Shown: piece after piece, positions 52,632 through 61,541 of the stretch
How the letters are laid out: the number at the start of each line of letters is the position of its first letter
How positions within the stretch are numbered: position 1 is the first letter of the stretch
NCBI RefSeq assembly: GCF_029953285.1
Contig: NZ_JASAOI010000010.1
Span: forward strand, 186,001 to 250,000
Source of the DNA: Yinghuangia seranimata
Lineage (GTDB): Bacteria > Actinomycetota > Actinomycetes > Streptomycetales > Streptomycetaceae
Direction of reading: 5' to 3'
Length of the DNA: 64,000 bases
Translations under genes and position numbers: made by a program
The notes under the pieces: generated by a model
What the model was told of the DNA's origin: nothing
Database searches by the model: none
Seen by the model: the letters and a program-made list of their open reading frames with translations, nothing else

Positions 52632-52754
52632 TAACCGGTGATGAATGGTGCATCCGGCGTCTTGCCGTGGATCACCTTAATGTGATCTTCGGCCGCCGGT
52701 GGAGGTCAGGCCCGTCCGCGCGAAACGGACGGGCCCGTCGTTCATCACCGGTTA
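52632..52754. promoter_or_regulatory. Widely spaced 14-bp inverted repeats upstream of the LysR gene
   Basis: TAACCGGTGATGAA (52632-52645) and its exact reverse complement (52741-52754) are 95 bp apart and enclose the terminator hairpin at 52709-52735. One copy is 22 bp from the LysR start. Confidence 0.6.
52709..52735 (-). terminator. Terminator of the molybdopterin oxidoreductase gene
   Basis: A perfect 10-bp stem (52709-52718 with 52726-52735) with a CGCGAAA loop, 34 bp after the stop. Confidence 0.8.
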
Positions 52755-52769
52755 ACGATCAGGCGGGGG

Positions 52770-55022
52770 TCACACGGCGGTCACCGTGACCGCGACGCCG
52801 TTGACGGCCGCGTTCCCGGAGATCGCGTCGACGAACGTGCCGGGCGCGAGCACGTTGGAGTTGACGCCGGCGTGCGCACGGGCGGTCGCCATGCGGGTGC
52901 CGGGGTCGTCGTGGCCCCAGCCGTGCGGCATCGACACGACGCCGGGCATCATCTCGTCGCTCACCTGGACGGCCACCCGCAGGCTGCCGGCCTCGGACGC
53001 GACCTCGGCCGTGCCGCCGTCGGCGAGCCCGGCGCGGGCCGCGTCGTCCGGGTGCATGATCAGCGTGCACCGGTTGCTCCCTCCGACCAGCGCGGGGACG
53101 TTGTGCAGCCACGAGTTCTTCGACCGCAGGTGGCGGCGGCTGACCAGGACCAGCCCGCCCGGCTCGTCCGCGCCGCCCCGGTCCAGGTGGGCGCGCAGCC
53201 GGGGCAGGTCGGCGGTGATGTACGCGGGGGCCAGCTCGACGCTGCCGGAGTCGGTGGCGAGCACCTCGGCGACGCGCGGCACCATCGGCCCGAGGTCGAT
53301 GCCGTTCGGCGCGGCCTTGAAGTCGGCGAGCGTCAGGCCGCCTTCGACCCGCCCGTACCGGTCGCCCCACGGGCCGGTGCGCACCGACAGGTCGACGATC
53401 CGCTCGGGGCCGCCCTCGGTGTAGTGCGGCAGCACCTCGTCGGGGTCGAGGCCGCACGCCCGGACGAGCACCGAGAACCACATGTCGTCCAGCGCCTTGA
53501 CGTCGACCGCGTCGGCCTTCTGCCCGGCGGCGATGCCGGCCAGGCGCAGCACGATCTCCCACTCCGCGGGCCGGTCGGGGTCGGCGGGCGGCAGCACGGG
53601 CTCGGACCACTTGCCCGCGCTGCCGACCGCGAAGTTCCACATCAGGTCGTCGAAGTGCGCCGTCTCCAGCGGGCCGGGCCCGGGCAGCACGACGTGGGCG
53701 TGCCGGGTCGTCTCGTTGAGCCAGTTGTCGATGCTGATCATCGCGTCGAGGCGGGGCAGCGCGGCGCGCAGCCGGTCGGCGCCCGGCGCGCTGACGGCCG
53801 GGTTCCCGGCGATGGTGACGAGCGCGCGGATACGCCCTTCGCCGTCGGTGTCGATCTCCTCGGCGAGGCACGACGCGGGGACCTGGCCGAGCACCTCGGG
53901 GGCGCCGCGCACACGCGAGTGCCAGCGTCCGAACGGCGCGCCCTCGGCCTTCTTGGCGTGCTGCGTGAGCGTCGCGACGGACCAGTTGACGGGCTTGGGG
54001 AACATCAGCCCGCCCGGCGTGTCGAAGTGGCCGGTCAGGATGTTGACGACGTCGACGAGCCAGCTGGCGAGCGTGCCGAACTCCTGGTTGCACAGCCCGA
54101 TCCGGCCGTAGACCACGGCCGAGCGGGCGGCGGCCAGTTCGTGCGCGAGCCGGCGGATGCGGTCGGCCGGGACGCGGCAGGCGCCGGCCACCGACTCGGG
54201 CGTCCAGTCACGCGCCAGCTCCTCGAGGTCGGCGAGCCCGGCGATGTGCGGCGCGGCCGGGCCGAGGTCGACGAGGCCGTCGGCGAACAGCACGTGGACG
54301 ACGGCCATGAGCAGCGCCGCGTCGGTGCCGGGCACGATGGGCAGCCACTCGTCGGCGGCGTCCGCGGTGCCGGTGCGGCGCGGGTCGACCACGACGACCT
54401 TGCCGCCGCCGCGCCGGATGCGCTTGATCTCGCCCATCACGTCCGGGCAGGCGAGCAGCGAGCCCTGCGAGGCCTGCGGGTTGGCGCCCATGACGACGAA
54501 CAGGTCGGAGGTGCGGCGCAGGTCGGGGACGGGGATGGTCCACATGCCGCCGTACATCAGCAGCGACGAGACGTTCTTGGGCCACTGGTCGACGGTGCCG
54601 GAAGAGTAGATGTGGTGGATCCCGGCCATCCCGATGAGGATCCCCGAGTAGCGGGCCAGCGCCATGTTGTGCGCGAGCGGGTTGCCCAGGAACGCGGTCA
54701 GCGCCTGGTTCCCGTGTTCCTCGAGGACCGGGCGCAGCAGGCGCTCGCACTCGGCGAACGCCTCGTCCCACGTCACCTCGCGCCACGTGTCGCCGGTACG
54801 GATCACGGGCGCGCGCAGCCGGTCCGGGTCGTCCTGGAGCGCGCCGAGGGTGGTGCCCTTCGGGCAGATGTGGCCCTTGCTCCACGCGTCGGCGCGGTTG
54901 GGGCGGATCTTGTGCACCCGGCCCTCGGAGACGTGGACCTCCAGGCCGCACATGGCCTCGCAGAGATGGCAGGTGCGGTGGTGGACGGTGCTGTTCCCCG
55001 TGCTGTCGGGTGCGCTGCTCAT
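52770..55022 (-). CDS. Molybdopterin oxidoreductase with 4Fe-4S cluster
   Basis: A 750-aa DMSO-reductase-family enzyme. The N-terminal cluster site is C-x2-C-x3-C (CHLCEAMC, about 19-26) with a fourth Cys in GHICPKG. Cofactor domains follow (FLGNPLAHN, MGANPQASQGSLLA, DPRRTGTADAADEWLPIVPGTDAALLMAVVHVL), and the C-terminal molydop-binding domain (SWLHNVPALVGG; MPHGWGH). No other subunits are adjacent, so it is probably a soluble formate-dehydrogenase-like or nitrate-assimilation-like enzyme. GGGGAGG precedes the ATG by 8 bp. It is divergent from the two-component system. Confidence 0.92.
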   Translation of the reverse strand: MSSAPDSTGNSTVHHRTCHLCEAMCGLEVHVSEGRVHKIRPNRADAWSKGHICPKGTTLGALQDDPDRLRAPVIRTGDTWREVTWDEAFAECERLLRPVLEEHGNQALTAFLGNPLAHNMALARYSGILIGMAGIHHIYSSGTVDQWPKNVSSLLMYGGMWTIPVPDLRRTSDLFVVMGANPQASQGSLLACPDVMGEIKRIRRGGGKVVVVDPRRTGTADAADEWLPIVPGTDAALLMAVVHVLFADGLVDLGPAAPHIAGLADLEELARDWTPESVAGACRVPADRIRRLAHELAAARSAVVYGRIGLCNQEFGTLASWLVDVVNILTGHFDTPGGLMFPKPVNWSVATLTQHAKKAEGAPFGRWHSRVRGAPEVLGQVPASCLAEEIDTDGEGRIRALVTIAGNPAVSAPGADRLRAALPRLDAMISIDNWLNETTRHAHVVLPGPGPLETAHFDDLMWNFAVGSAGKWSEPVLPPADPDRPAEWEIVLRLAGIAAGQKADAVDVKALDDMWFSVLVRACGLDPDEVLPHYTEGGPERIVDLSVRTGPWGDRYGRVEGGLTLADFKAAPNGIDLGPMVPRVAEVLATDSGSVELAPAYITADLPRLRAHLDRGGADEPGGLVLVSRRHLRSKNSWLHNVPALVGGSNRCTLIMHPDDAARAGLADGGTAEVASEAGSLRVAVQVSDEMMPGVVSMPHGWGHDDPGTRMATARAHAGVNSNVLAPGTFVDAISGNAAVNGVAVTVTAV

Positions 55023-55133
55023 GGTCGGTGCCTCCCCGGGCGCGTCGCGGCGGAGGCCGACTATGGCAGAGAAGCCCACCGGGTTAAAGACATCCTTTAA
55101 ATGCCCTCGGGGCGCCTCGGGTACGTTGGCGCC

Positions 55134-55871
55134 GTGACCCGCCCGACACCGGACACCCGGCGGCCCTCCGTGCTGCTCGCCGACGACGACACCGCCATCA
55201 CCGAACAGCTCGGGCCGCTCCTCGAACGCTCCGGGTTCGATGTCCGGACCGCGCACGACGGCACCGCCGCCCTCGCCGCCGCGACCGGCGCACCGGCACC
55301 CGACCTCGTCGTCCTCGACGTCCTCATGCCGCATATGGACGGACGCGAAGTCCTGCGCCGCATACGCGCCGACGGGGCCTGGATCCCGGTCATCCTGCTC
55401 ACCCAGGTCGGCGAGTCGACCGAACGCGCCATGGCCCTGGAGGAAGGCGCGGACGACTACCTCAACAAGCCGTTCGACCCCTACGAACTCATCGCCCGCA
55501 TGCGGGCCTTGCTGCGCCGCTCCCGCACCGGCCTTCCACCGCTGGCCTCGTCGCGCGTGCTACGCGCCGGCGCGCTGCGCGTCGACCGCACCGCCCGCCG
55601 CGCCTGGCTCGCCGACCGCGAACTGGTCCTGACCCCGAAGGCCGGCGCGCTGCTCGACTACCTCGTCACCCACCCCGACGAACTCCTGTCGCGGGAACGG
55701 CTGATGGAGGTCCTGTGGGGCTGGGAGTCCGCCAGCACCACCCGCGCCGTCGACAACCGCGTCGCCGAACTCCGCCGAGCCCTGGGCGACGACCCGGCGG
55801 CACCGGCGTGGATCGAAACGGTGACGGGCGAGGGCTACCGCTTCGTCCCGAGGGTGGAGGCCGAACGATGA
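55134..55871 (+). CDS. OmpR-family response regulator
   Basis: A 245-aa regulator: receiver domain (12-125) with the acidic triad D17-D19, phospho-acceptor Asp62 (VVLDVLMPHMDG) and Lys112; winged-helix DNA-binding domain (about 145-240; ELVLTPKAGALLDYLVTHP, VDNRVAELRRALGDD, GEGYRFV). The GTG has no binding site; TACGTT 7 bp upstream suggests a leaderless transcript. An ATG 11 codons upstream is possible but lacks a binding site too. Its stop overlaps the histidine kinase start (ATGA). Confidence 0.93.
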   Translation: MTRPTPDTRRPSVLLADDDTAITEQLGPLLERSGFDVRTAHDGTAALAAATGAPAPDLVVLDVLMPHMDGREVLRRIRADGAWIPVILLTQVGESTERAMALEEGADDYLNKPFDPYELIARMRALLRRSRTGLPPLASSRVLRAGALRVDRTARRAWLADRELVLTPKAGALLDYLVTHPDELLSRERLMEVLWGWESASTTRAVDNRVAELRRALGDDPAAPAWIETVTGEGYRFVPRVEAER

Positions 55872-56950
55872 CGGGCCAGGACGGAACGCCGCCCGACGAG
55901 TTCCCGGGCGGAACGCCGCCCGGCACGGCGCCTGCCGAAGGCGCGGGGCGGCCGCTCGCGCTGCACGAACTGCCGCCTCCCGTACCGCGACCGAGGACGG
56001 CGCCCGCATCGCCCTCCCCCGCCGGCAAGCCGCCGGTCGCGCGACGCGCACGGATCTCGCGGCGGGCCGTTCCTTACGCGGTCGCGCTGGGCGTCTGGGG
56101 CGCGGCCGTCGCCGTCACGGGCGTGTTCGCGTCGGACTACCGCGTGTACCTGCGGTTCGCGCCCGTGCTCGCGGTGGCCGTCCTCGGGCCGCTCGTCGCC
56201 GCCGGGTTCGGTGTCCGGCTGCTGTTCACCAGGCGGGTCGTGGAAGCCCGGGCGCAGGTGGCCGCGGAGGCCGCCGCCGAGCACCACCGGTTCCTGCGGC
56301 GGCTGGACCACGAGCTGAAGAACCCGCTGACGGCGATCCGGCTCGGACTGGCCAACGTCTCGGCGTCGGGCCGCCTGGACGCGCAGGGCGACGGGACCGT
56401 GCGCAGCGTCGAGGAGCAGGTCGCACGGCTGACCCGGATCACCGGGGACCTGCGCAAGCTGGCCGACGTCGAGTCGCGCCCGCTGGAGCGTCTGCCCGTC
56501 GACGTCGGCGTGCTGCTCGAGGACGCCGGCGAGACCGCCCGCGAACTGCCGGGCGGGGCCGAGCGGGACGTGTCGGTGTCGGTGCCGCGCGTGCCGTGGC
56601 CGCTGCCGACGGTCGCCGGCGACCCGGACCTGCTGGAGCTGGCGTTGGAGAACCTGGTCGGCAACGCGCTGAAGTACAGCGGCCCCGGCAGCCGCATCGA
56701 GCTGCGCGCGTTCGAGGAGGACGGCTACGTCGTCGTCGAGGTCGCCGACACCGGGCACGGCATCCGCGCCGACGAACTCCCCTATGTGTGGGGCGAACTG
56801 GTGCGAGGCAGCGATGCCCGGGGCACCCCCGGGAGCGGGCTGGGCCTGGCCCTGGTGCACGCCGTCGTCGACCGGCACGGCGGCCGGTGCGAGATCCGCA
56901 GCCGTCCGGAGTCCGGAACGGTCGTACGGCTGCGACTGCCGAGCGCCTGA
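55868..56950 (+). CDS. Sensor histidine kinase
   Basis: A 360-aa membrane kinase. A Pro-rich cytoplasmic N-terminus of about 65 residues is followed by two helices (about 69-87 and 95-118) with almost no outer loop, so it may sense membrane or internal signals. Dimerisation box LDHELKNPL has His148. ATPase motifs: N box ENLVGNALKYS, G1 DTGHGI, G2 GSGLGLAL. It pairs with the overlapping response regulator gene. No signal is known. Confidence 0.93.
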   Translation: MTGQDGTPPDEFPGGTPPGTAPAEGAGRPLALHELPPPVPRPRTAPASPSPAGKPPVARRARISRRAVPYAVALGVWGAAVAVTGVFASDYRVYLRFAPVLAVAVLGPLVAAGFGVRLLFTRRVVEARAQVAAEAAAEHHRFLRRLDHELKNPLTAIRLGLANVSASGRLDAQGDGTVRSVEEQVARLTRITGDLRKLADVESRPLERLPVDVGVLLEDAGETARELPGGAERDVSVSVPRVPWPLPTVAGDPDLLELALENLVGNALKYSGPGSRIELRAFEEDGYVVVEVADTGHGIRADELPYVWGELVRGSDARGTPGSGLGLALVHAVVDRHGGRCEIRSRPESGTVVRLRLPSA

Positions 56951-57130
56951 CACGCGCCACGAGGCGTCGGCGGGCATCGGGGGCGGGTCGGGCGTGCCTC
57001 GACGGGCGTCGGGCTGCGTGTACAGGCGTGTCTCAGGGCTGGTAGATCGCCGCCACATCGCCGCGACACGCGGTCTCTAGCGTTGTGTGCAGCGGCCGAG
57101 GGGGCCGCGGCCAACCATGGGGGGATTCCA

Positions 57131-57766
57131 ATGCGTATTCGTACCGTCCTGCCGTCCGCCGTCCTCGTCGGTGCCGTCGTGTTCGGCGCCACGGCGTGCG
57201 AGGCGGGCGTGGAGAAGAAGGACAACGGGGCCGCCTCACAGAGCGGTTCGAACACCGGTGCGGCGGCGGGGGCGTCGGCCGGGAACTCCGCGGGTTCCGT
57301 CGCGGGCTCGGCGGCCGGGGCGTCCGCCGGGGCGGGTTCGGGCGCAAGCACGGGTGCGTCGGCCGGTGCCGGCACGCCCGCGACGCCGACCGGCGCCGGC
57401 AAGTCCACCACCGCGACCGGCGACACCACCGCAGGCGGCGGCAGCGGCACCGGCAAGCCCAAGTCCGGCACGACCGTCAAGCCCACGGGTACCGGCACGA
57501 TCTCGATCACCGCCGACGGCGACCAGCCCACGACGGACTGCACGGGCCGTGACGTCAGCATCGTGGCCAGCACGGTGTCGATGAGCTTCGTCGGCACCTG
57601 CAAGTCGCTGACCGTGATCGGCAACGACAGCAGCATCGAGACCGGCTGGTTCGACACGATCACCGTGACCGGCTCGGACAACCTGGTCCTCTACGGCGTC
57701 AAGGGCGACGGCACCGCGCCGACCGTCAAGGACACCGGCACGAGCAACCAGCTGCACAGCAAGTAG
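57131..57766 (+). CDS. DUF3060 lipoprotein
   Basis: A 211-aa secreted protein. Signal peptide with probable lipobox GATAC (Cys23), then a Gly/Ala/Ser/Thr low-complexity stretch (about 35-125), then the DUF3060 beta-rich domain: CTGRDVSIVASTVSMSFVGTCKSLTVIGNDSSIETGWFDTITVTGSDN. DUF3060 proteins are cell-surface proteins of unknown role. GGGGGG lies before the ATG. It follows the two-component genes by about 180 bp with its own probable -10 (TAGCGT near 57078), so it may be a target of that system. Confidence 0.85.
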   Translation: MRIRTVLPSAVLVGAVVFGATACEAGVEKKDNGAASQSGSNTGAAAGASAGNSAGSVAGSAAGASAGAGSGASTGASAGAGTPATPTGAGKSTTATGDTTAGGGSGTGKPKSGTTVKPTGTGTISITADGDQPTTDCTGRDVSIVASTVSMSFVGTCKSLTVIGNDSSIETGWFDTITVTGSDNLVLYGVKGDGTAPTVKDTGTSNQLHSK

Positions 57767-57922
57767 CGCCCACGCCGCGGGGGCGCACGCCACTCGCACG
57801 AAGGACCGAGACCACGCCCGGATCCCCTGCGCGCCCACCCTCCGTTGTGGCCGCAGGGGGTGCCTCATCCGGCGGTCGGGCCACGTGCGCCCCGCGCACC
57901 CGCCAACCTGCGGGCTCTCGCG

Positions 57923-58156
57923 TCAGGCCACCGGCACGACCGCCAGCAACTGCCCTTGGTACTCGTCCGCTCCCGCCACCACCTGGGCCACGTCGCCCGT
58001 GACGCGGACGACGAGTGTGCCGTCCTCGGCGGCGTATTCGGGCTCGCCCTGCGGGCCGGTCCCGCCGGTCAGTCGCACGATGACGGCGGTCGGCGCGGCG
58101 TGTGTGCCGGGTCGGCCGGGCAGGCTGACGGCGCAGCGCTCGGGGGCATCGGTCAT
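57923..58156 (-). CDS. Small hypothetical protein, 77 aa
   Basis: A soluble protein with predicted beta strands (TAVIVRLTGGTG, GTLVVRVTGDVAQVV, QLLAVVPV). No family recognised. AAGGTGG precedes the ATG. It lies on the same strand as, and downstream of, the frameshifted FAD oxidoreductase, with a gap of about 125 bp from its own start to that gene's end. Confidence 0.6.
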   Translation of the reverse strand: MTDAPERCAVSLPGRPGTHAAPTAVIVRLTGGTGPQGEPEYAAEDGTLVVRVTGDVAQVVAGADEYQGQLLAVVPVA

Positions 58157-58283
58157 GGCACCACCTTCACCCGGACCCGGCGGGTCCGCATCCGGCGGCG
58201 TCGAACCCCGAGCGCCGCGCGGATCCGCCTACCCGGTCCCCCACCGGGTCCCGTGGCCCCCGTCCCGTCCGTCGGGCCGGGGG

Positions 58284-59539
58284 TCACGCGGCGGCACGGG
58301 AACAGACGCGGCCGCCGTACGCACGCAGCAGTGTCCCGGCGGTGAAGTAGCGGTCCGGTCGGGTGATTCCGGCGAACGCGCCGAGGCAGCGGCTGATCTC
58401 GTCGGGGCGTCCGGCCAGCGCGGCGAAGAACAGCCGTTCCGTACGCCCGGCCGTGTGACGCGCGAGGTCGGTCGTGAAGCCGTACATCGGGGCGATGCCG
58501 CGGTCGCGCAGCCGGTGGTACGCCGCGAACGGCGCCGCTTCGCCGTGCGGGCCCGGGGCGGGCGGGTCCAGGAGCGCCGCCCCCGCCGCGTCCGCGAGCA
58601 GTTCGGCGTCGCGCAGCGCGTTGCTGATGCCCTGCGCGCTGACGGAGTCCATGACCACCCCGGCGTCGCCGACGAGCGCCCAGCCGGGGCCGTACGGCAC
58701 GCGGAAGCGGTTGGGCTGGTCGGGCGTGGTGCGGAGCCGTTCGACCCGTTCGGCGGCGGCCAGCCGCTCACCGAGGTCCCCGCAACGCGCGAGCCTAGCC
58801 CGGTAGTTGCCTTCCAGGTTGGTGCGGAAGGCGTCGAACTCGGCGATCGGGCACGACAGGTACACCATCGTCAGGTCGTCGTTGGTCGGGAACACCGCGA
58901 CGGCCTGTCCGCGCCGCTGGTACATCTCGCCTCCGCCCGCGACGGTCGGTAGGCCGCGCCAGTAGGTGTAGGACGCGAACGCCCGTACCGGCACCTCGCG
59001 GTAGACCCGCGCGCCGACGGCCTGCGCGACGGACGAGTGCTTGCCGTCCGCGCCGACGACCAGCCTCGCGGACTCGGTCACCGCCGCCCCGCCGCGCCCG
59101 GAGGAGAGCCGAACCCCCGTCACGCGGCCTTCGCTCCACACCAGTTCCTCGACGCGCGCGCGTTCGCGCACCTCGGCGCCGGCCGCGCGGGCGGCGTCGA
59201 CGAGTGCGCTGTCGAGCAGCGAGCGGCGGGGCGAGTACAGCGTGTCGACGCCGCCGTCGCCGGCCGGGAACTCCCCGTCGAGGACCACGCCTTGCGCGTC
59301 GAAGCGGATCCGGCGGGTCGGCGGGGTGCCGGCCTCCTGCAGCCGGTCGAGCACACCCCAGGCGGCGAGCCGGGCGACGCCGGGGATCTGCACCTGGTGC
59401 GAGGAGACGGTGTCGCTGGGGAAGCCGGCCCGGTCCACGGCGAGGACCTCAGCCCGCGCCGGGCGAGCAGCAGCGCGGTCGCCGCGCCGGCCACCCGGGC
59501 GCCCACCACGATCACGTCGTATCCGGTGCCGCGCTCCAT
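58284..59539 (-). pseudogene. FAD-dependent oxidoreductase broken by one frameshift
   Basis: The first 28 codons encode MERGTGYDVIVVGARVAGAA, a typical FAD-binding Rossmann start, after GGAGGAGG. The frame then shifts near 59453-59455, a run of three C (GGG on the coding strand) where four would restore it. After the shift the protein continues RAEVLAVDRAGFPSDTVSS to the normal end, including the second FAD motif (GWALVGDAGVVMDSVSAQGISNALRDAE). Adding one base gives exactly 419 codons. It belongs to the geranylgeranyl-reductase/monooxygenase group. Either a young pseudogene or a sequencing slip in a G run. A divergent TetR gene probably regulates it. Confidence 0.85.
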
Positions 59540-59555
59540 ACCGAACCTCCTCCAG

Positions 59556-59575
59556 AACATACTGGATGGAATGTT
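59556..59575. promoter_or_regulatory. Candidate TetR operator
   Basis: AACAT-N10-ATGTT, a 20-bp near-palindrome (AACATAC/GAATGTT arms) centred in the 58-bp gap between the divergent FAD and TetR genes, abutting the binding site of the former. Confidence 0.5.
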
Positions 59576-59597
59576 TTCCGTTCACTAAGGTATGGAC

Positions 59598-60182
59598 ATG
59601 ACCGACGCCACGGCAAGGCCCCGCCGCCGCAGAACCCCCGAGGACTGGGCCGACGCGGCCCTCGGACTCATCGCGGAGGGCGGACTCGCGGCGGTCACCG
59701 TCGACGCGCTCGCGGCCCGCGTGGGCACCACGAAGGGCAGCCTCTACCACCACTTCGCCGGCCGGGAGGCGCTCCTCGACGCGGCGCTGGCGCGCTGGGA
59801 GGACCGCACCACCACGGCCGTGCTGCGCGACGTCCGCGACGCGGCGTTCGACCCCGCCGCGATGCTGCGCCTGCTGATCGTGCGGGTCGTCGCGACCGCC
59901 GAGCAGGACCCCGTGGGCCTCGCGCTGCTGGCCAGCGCGCACCACCCCGCCGTCGCCCCGGTGCTGGAACGCGTCACCGACACCCGGCTCGCCGCCGTCA
60001 CCGGCCTGTTCACCGAGCTCGGCTTCGCACCTGACGAGGCCCGCTCACGCGCGCTGCTGGCCTACAGCGCCTTCCTGGGGCACGGCCAGCTCGCGCACTC
60101 GACGCCCGGCGTCCTTCCGCACGCGAAGGAGGACCGGCGCGCGTACCTGGACCAGGTGGTGCGGCTCCTCAGCGCACGCTGA
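59598..60182 (+). CDS. TetR-family regulator
   Basis: A 194-aa regulator: helix-turn-helix at about 10-55 (AALGLIAEGGLAAVTVDALAARVGTTKGSLYHHFAGREALLDAALARWE) and an all-helical ligand domain. Of two close ATGs (59592 and 59598) the second is 8 bp from AAGG and is preferred. It is divergent from the FAD oxidoreductase gene and likely represses it. Confidence 0.92.
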   Translation: MTDATARPRRRRTPEDWADAALGLIAEGGLAAVTVDALAARVGTTKGSLYHHFAGREALLDAALARWEDRTTTAVLRDVRDAAFDPAAMLRLLIVRVVATAEQDPVGLALLASAHHPAVAPVLERVTDTRLAAVTGLFTELGFAPDEARSRALLAYSAFLGHGQLAHSTPGVLPHAKEDRRAYLDQVVRLLSAR

Positions 60183-60217
60183 CCGAAGCTTGACCGAAAC
60201 GGCCCGGGCATGGGTCG

Positions 60218-60261
60218 GGGCGGGGTGCGGCAGCCGTCCCTGGGTGCCGAACCCCGCCCCA
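60218..60261. terminator. Bidirectional terminator between TetR and esterase genes
   Basis: A 10-bp stem (60218-60227 with 60252-60261), then one mismatch and a further 5 bp, in the gap between convergent genes. Confidence 0.75.
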
Positions 60262-60272
60262 GTCTCAGGGCG

Positions 60273-61295
60273 TCAGCCGCGCCGAGCGCCGATGGTCCCC
60301 ATCAGCATCGGGAACGAATCGGCCAGTCCCCGCTCGAAGTACGGCCAGGTGTGCGTGCCGGGCCCCGTCACCTCCGCCATGTCCAGGCGCAGCCGCCGCG
60401 CACGTGCCGCGAACAGCTCCGACATCCGTCCACACAGCCGCTCGATGTCGTCGGTCTTGGTGCCCGCAGGGTCCAACGGACCCGGCGCGCCGCTCCCCCA
60501 CGATACGTAGAGGCGTACGCCGCGCAGCAGCGGGGCCAGATCGTACGGGTTGAACCCCGCCCAGAGCCACCGCTGGGCCTCGACGTCGCCCCACAGGTCG
60601 GACGGGTCGAGGCCGCCGAACCCGACGAACTTACCAATGACGTCGGGCCCGGACAGGTCTCCGTCGACCATCGCGGTGTGCAGCACGCCGCTGTACGACG
60701 CGGCCGCGCGGAAGACGCCGGGGTTGCGGGCTGCGTACGTCAGCGCCCCCTGCCCGCCCATCGACAGCCCGGCCGCCGCGCGCGCGTCGCCCGCCCGGTA
60801 GCCGTGTTCGAGCAGTCGGCGCAGCTCGTGCATGTGGAACGTCTCCCACGCGGGCGCGCCCCACGCGCCCTGGTTCCACCAGTTCGAGTAGTAGCCGACC
60901 GCGCCGGCCTCCGGCATCACGACCAGGACGCCGTAGTCCTCGGTCAGCGAGCGGACGAGCGGGTGGTTCGTCCACGTGGTGTGGTCGCCGAACGCGCCGT
61001 GCAGCAGGTAGAGCACGGGCCAGTCGCGGTGCGGCTCGCGGTCCCAGCGGGTCGGCAGGAGCAGCCGGACCTTGGCGGTGCGGCCGAGCGCGGGCGAGTC
61101 GATCGTCAGGTCGAGGAGGCGTGCGTCGAGCCGCTCCTCGGCGACGACGCGGGCGCCGTGGTCGGGCCCCTTGGGGGCACCGGGCCGGGACGCCGGGGAA
61201 ACGGACGGTGCGGCGACGGCCGCGGACGCGGGCAGGAGCGCCGCGACGGGGGCTGCGGCGGTCGCGGCCAGGACGGTTCTGCGGGACAAGGGCAC
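60273..61295 (-). CDS. Tat-secreted esterase, alpha/beta hydrolase of Ag85/esterase D type
   Basis: A 340-aa protein with an N-terminal Tat signal (SRRTVLA then a hydrophobic stretch to about residue 29). Catalytic domain: LYLLHGAFGDHTTW (oxyanion region) and nucleophile Ser178 in GLSMGG; the His is in GTHTWPYF. The fold is that of the putative esterase family (S-formylglutathione hydrolase, antigen 85, feruloyl esterase). GAAAGG lies 8 bp before the GTG start. The substrate is unknown. Confidence 0.88.
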   Translation of the reverse strand: MPLSRRTVLAATAAAPVAALLPASAAVAAPSVSPASRPGAPKGPDHGARVVAEERLDARLLDLTIDSPALGRTAKVRLLLPTRWDREPHRDWPVLYLLHGAFGDHTTWTNHPLVRSLTEDYGVLVVMPEAGAVGYYSNWWNQGAWGAPAWETFHMHELRRLLEHGYRAGDARAAAGLSMGGQGALTYAARNPGVFRAAASYSGVLHTAMVDGDLSGPDVIGKFVGFGGLDPSDLWGDVEAQRWLWAGFNPYDLAPLLRGVRLYVSWGSGAPGPLDPAGTKTDDIERLCGRMSELFAARARRLRLDMAEVTGPGTHTWPYFERGLADSFPMLMGTIGARRG

Positions 61296-61541
61296 GAGCG
61301 TTGCCTTTCGGTGTGCAGGAGTGCGTGGTGCTGAGGTGCCTTGCTGCCGTGCGTGCCGTGCGCCCGGTGCGTGCCGCGTGTGCGGCGCGTACCGGGTTGT
61401 GCGGCCCGTGCCGTGTGCGGGTACGGGCCGTGCTTCTGGTGCCGCGTCCGTACGCGGACGCGCACCCGCACTCCCCCGGCCGTACCTGGCCATCCGACCG
61501 GGGGCTCCCGCCCGTGCCGTGGCGGGACGTTCAAAGGGCGG

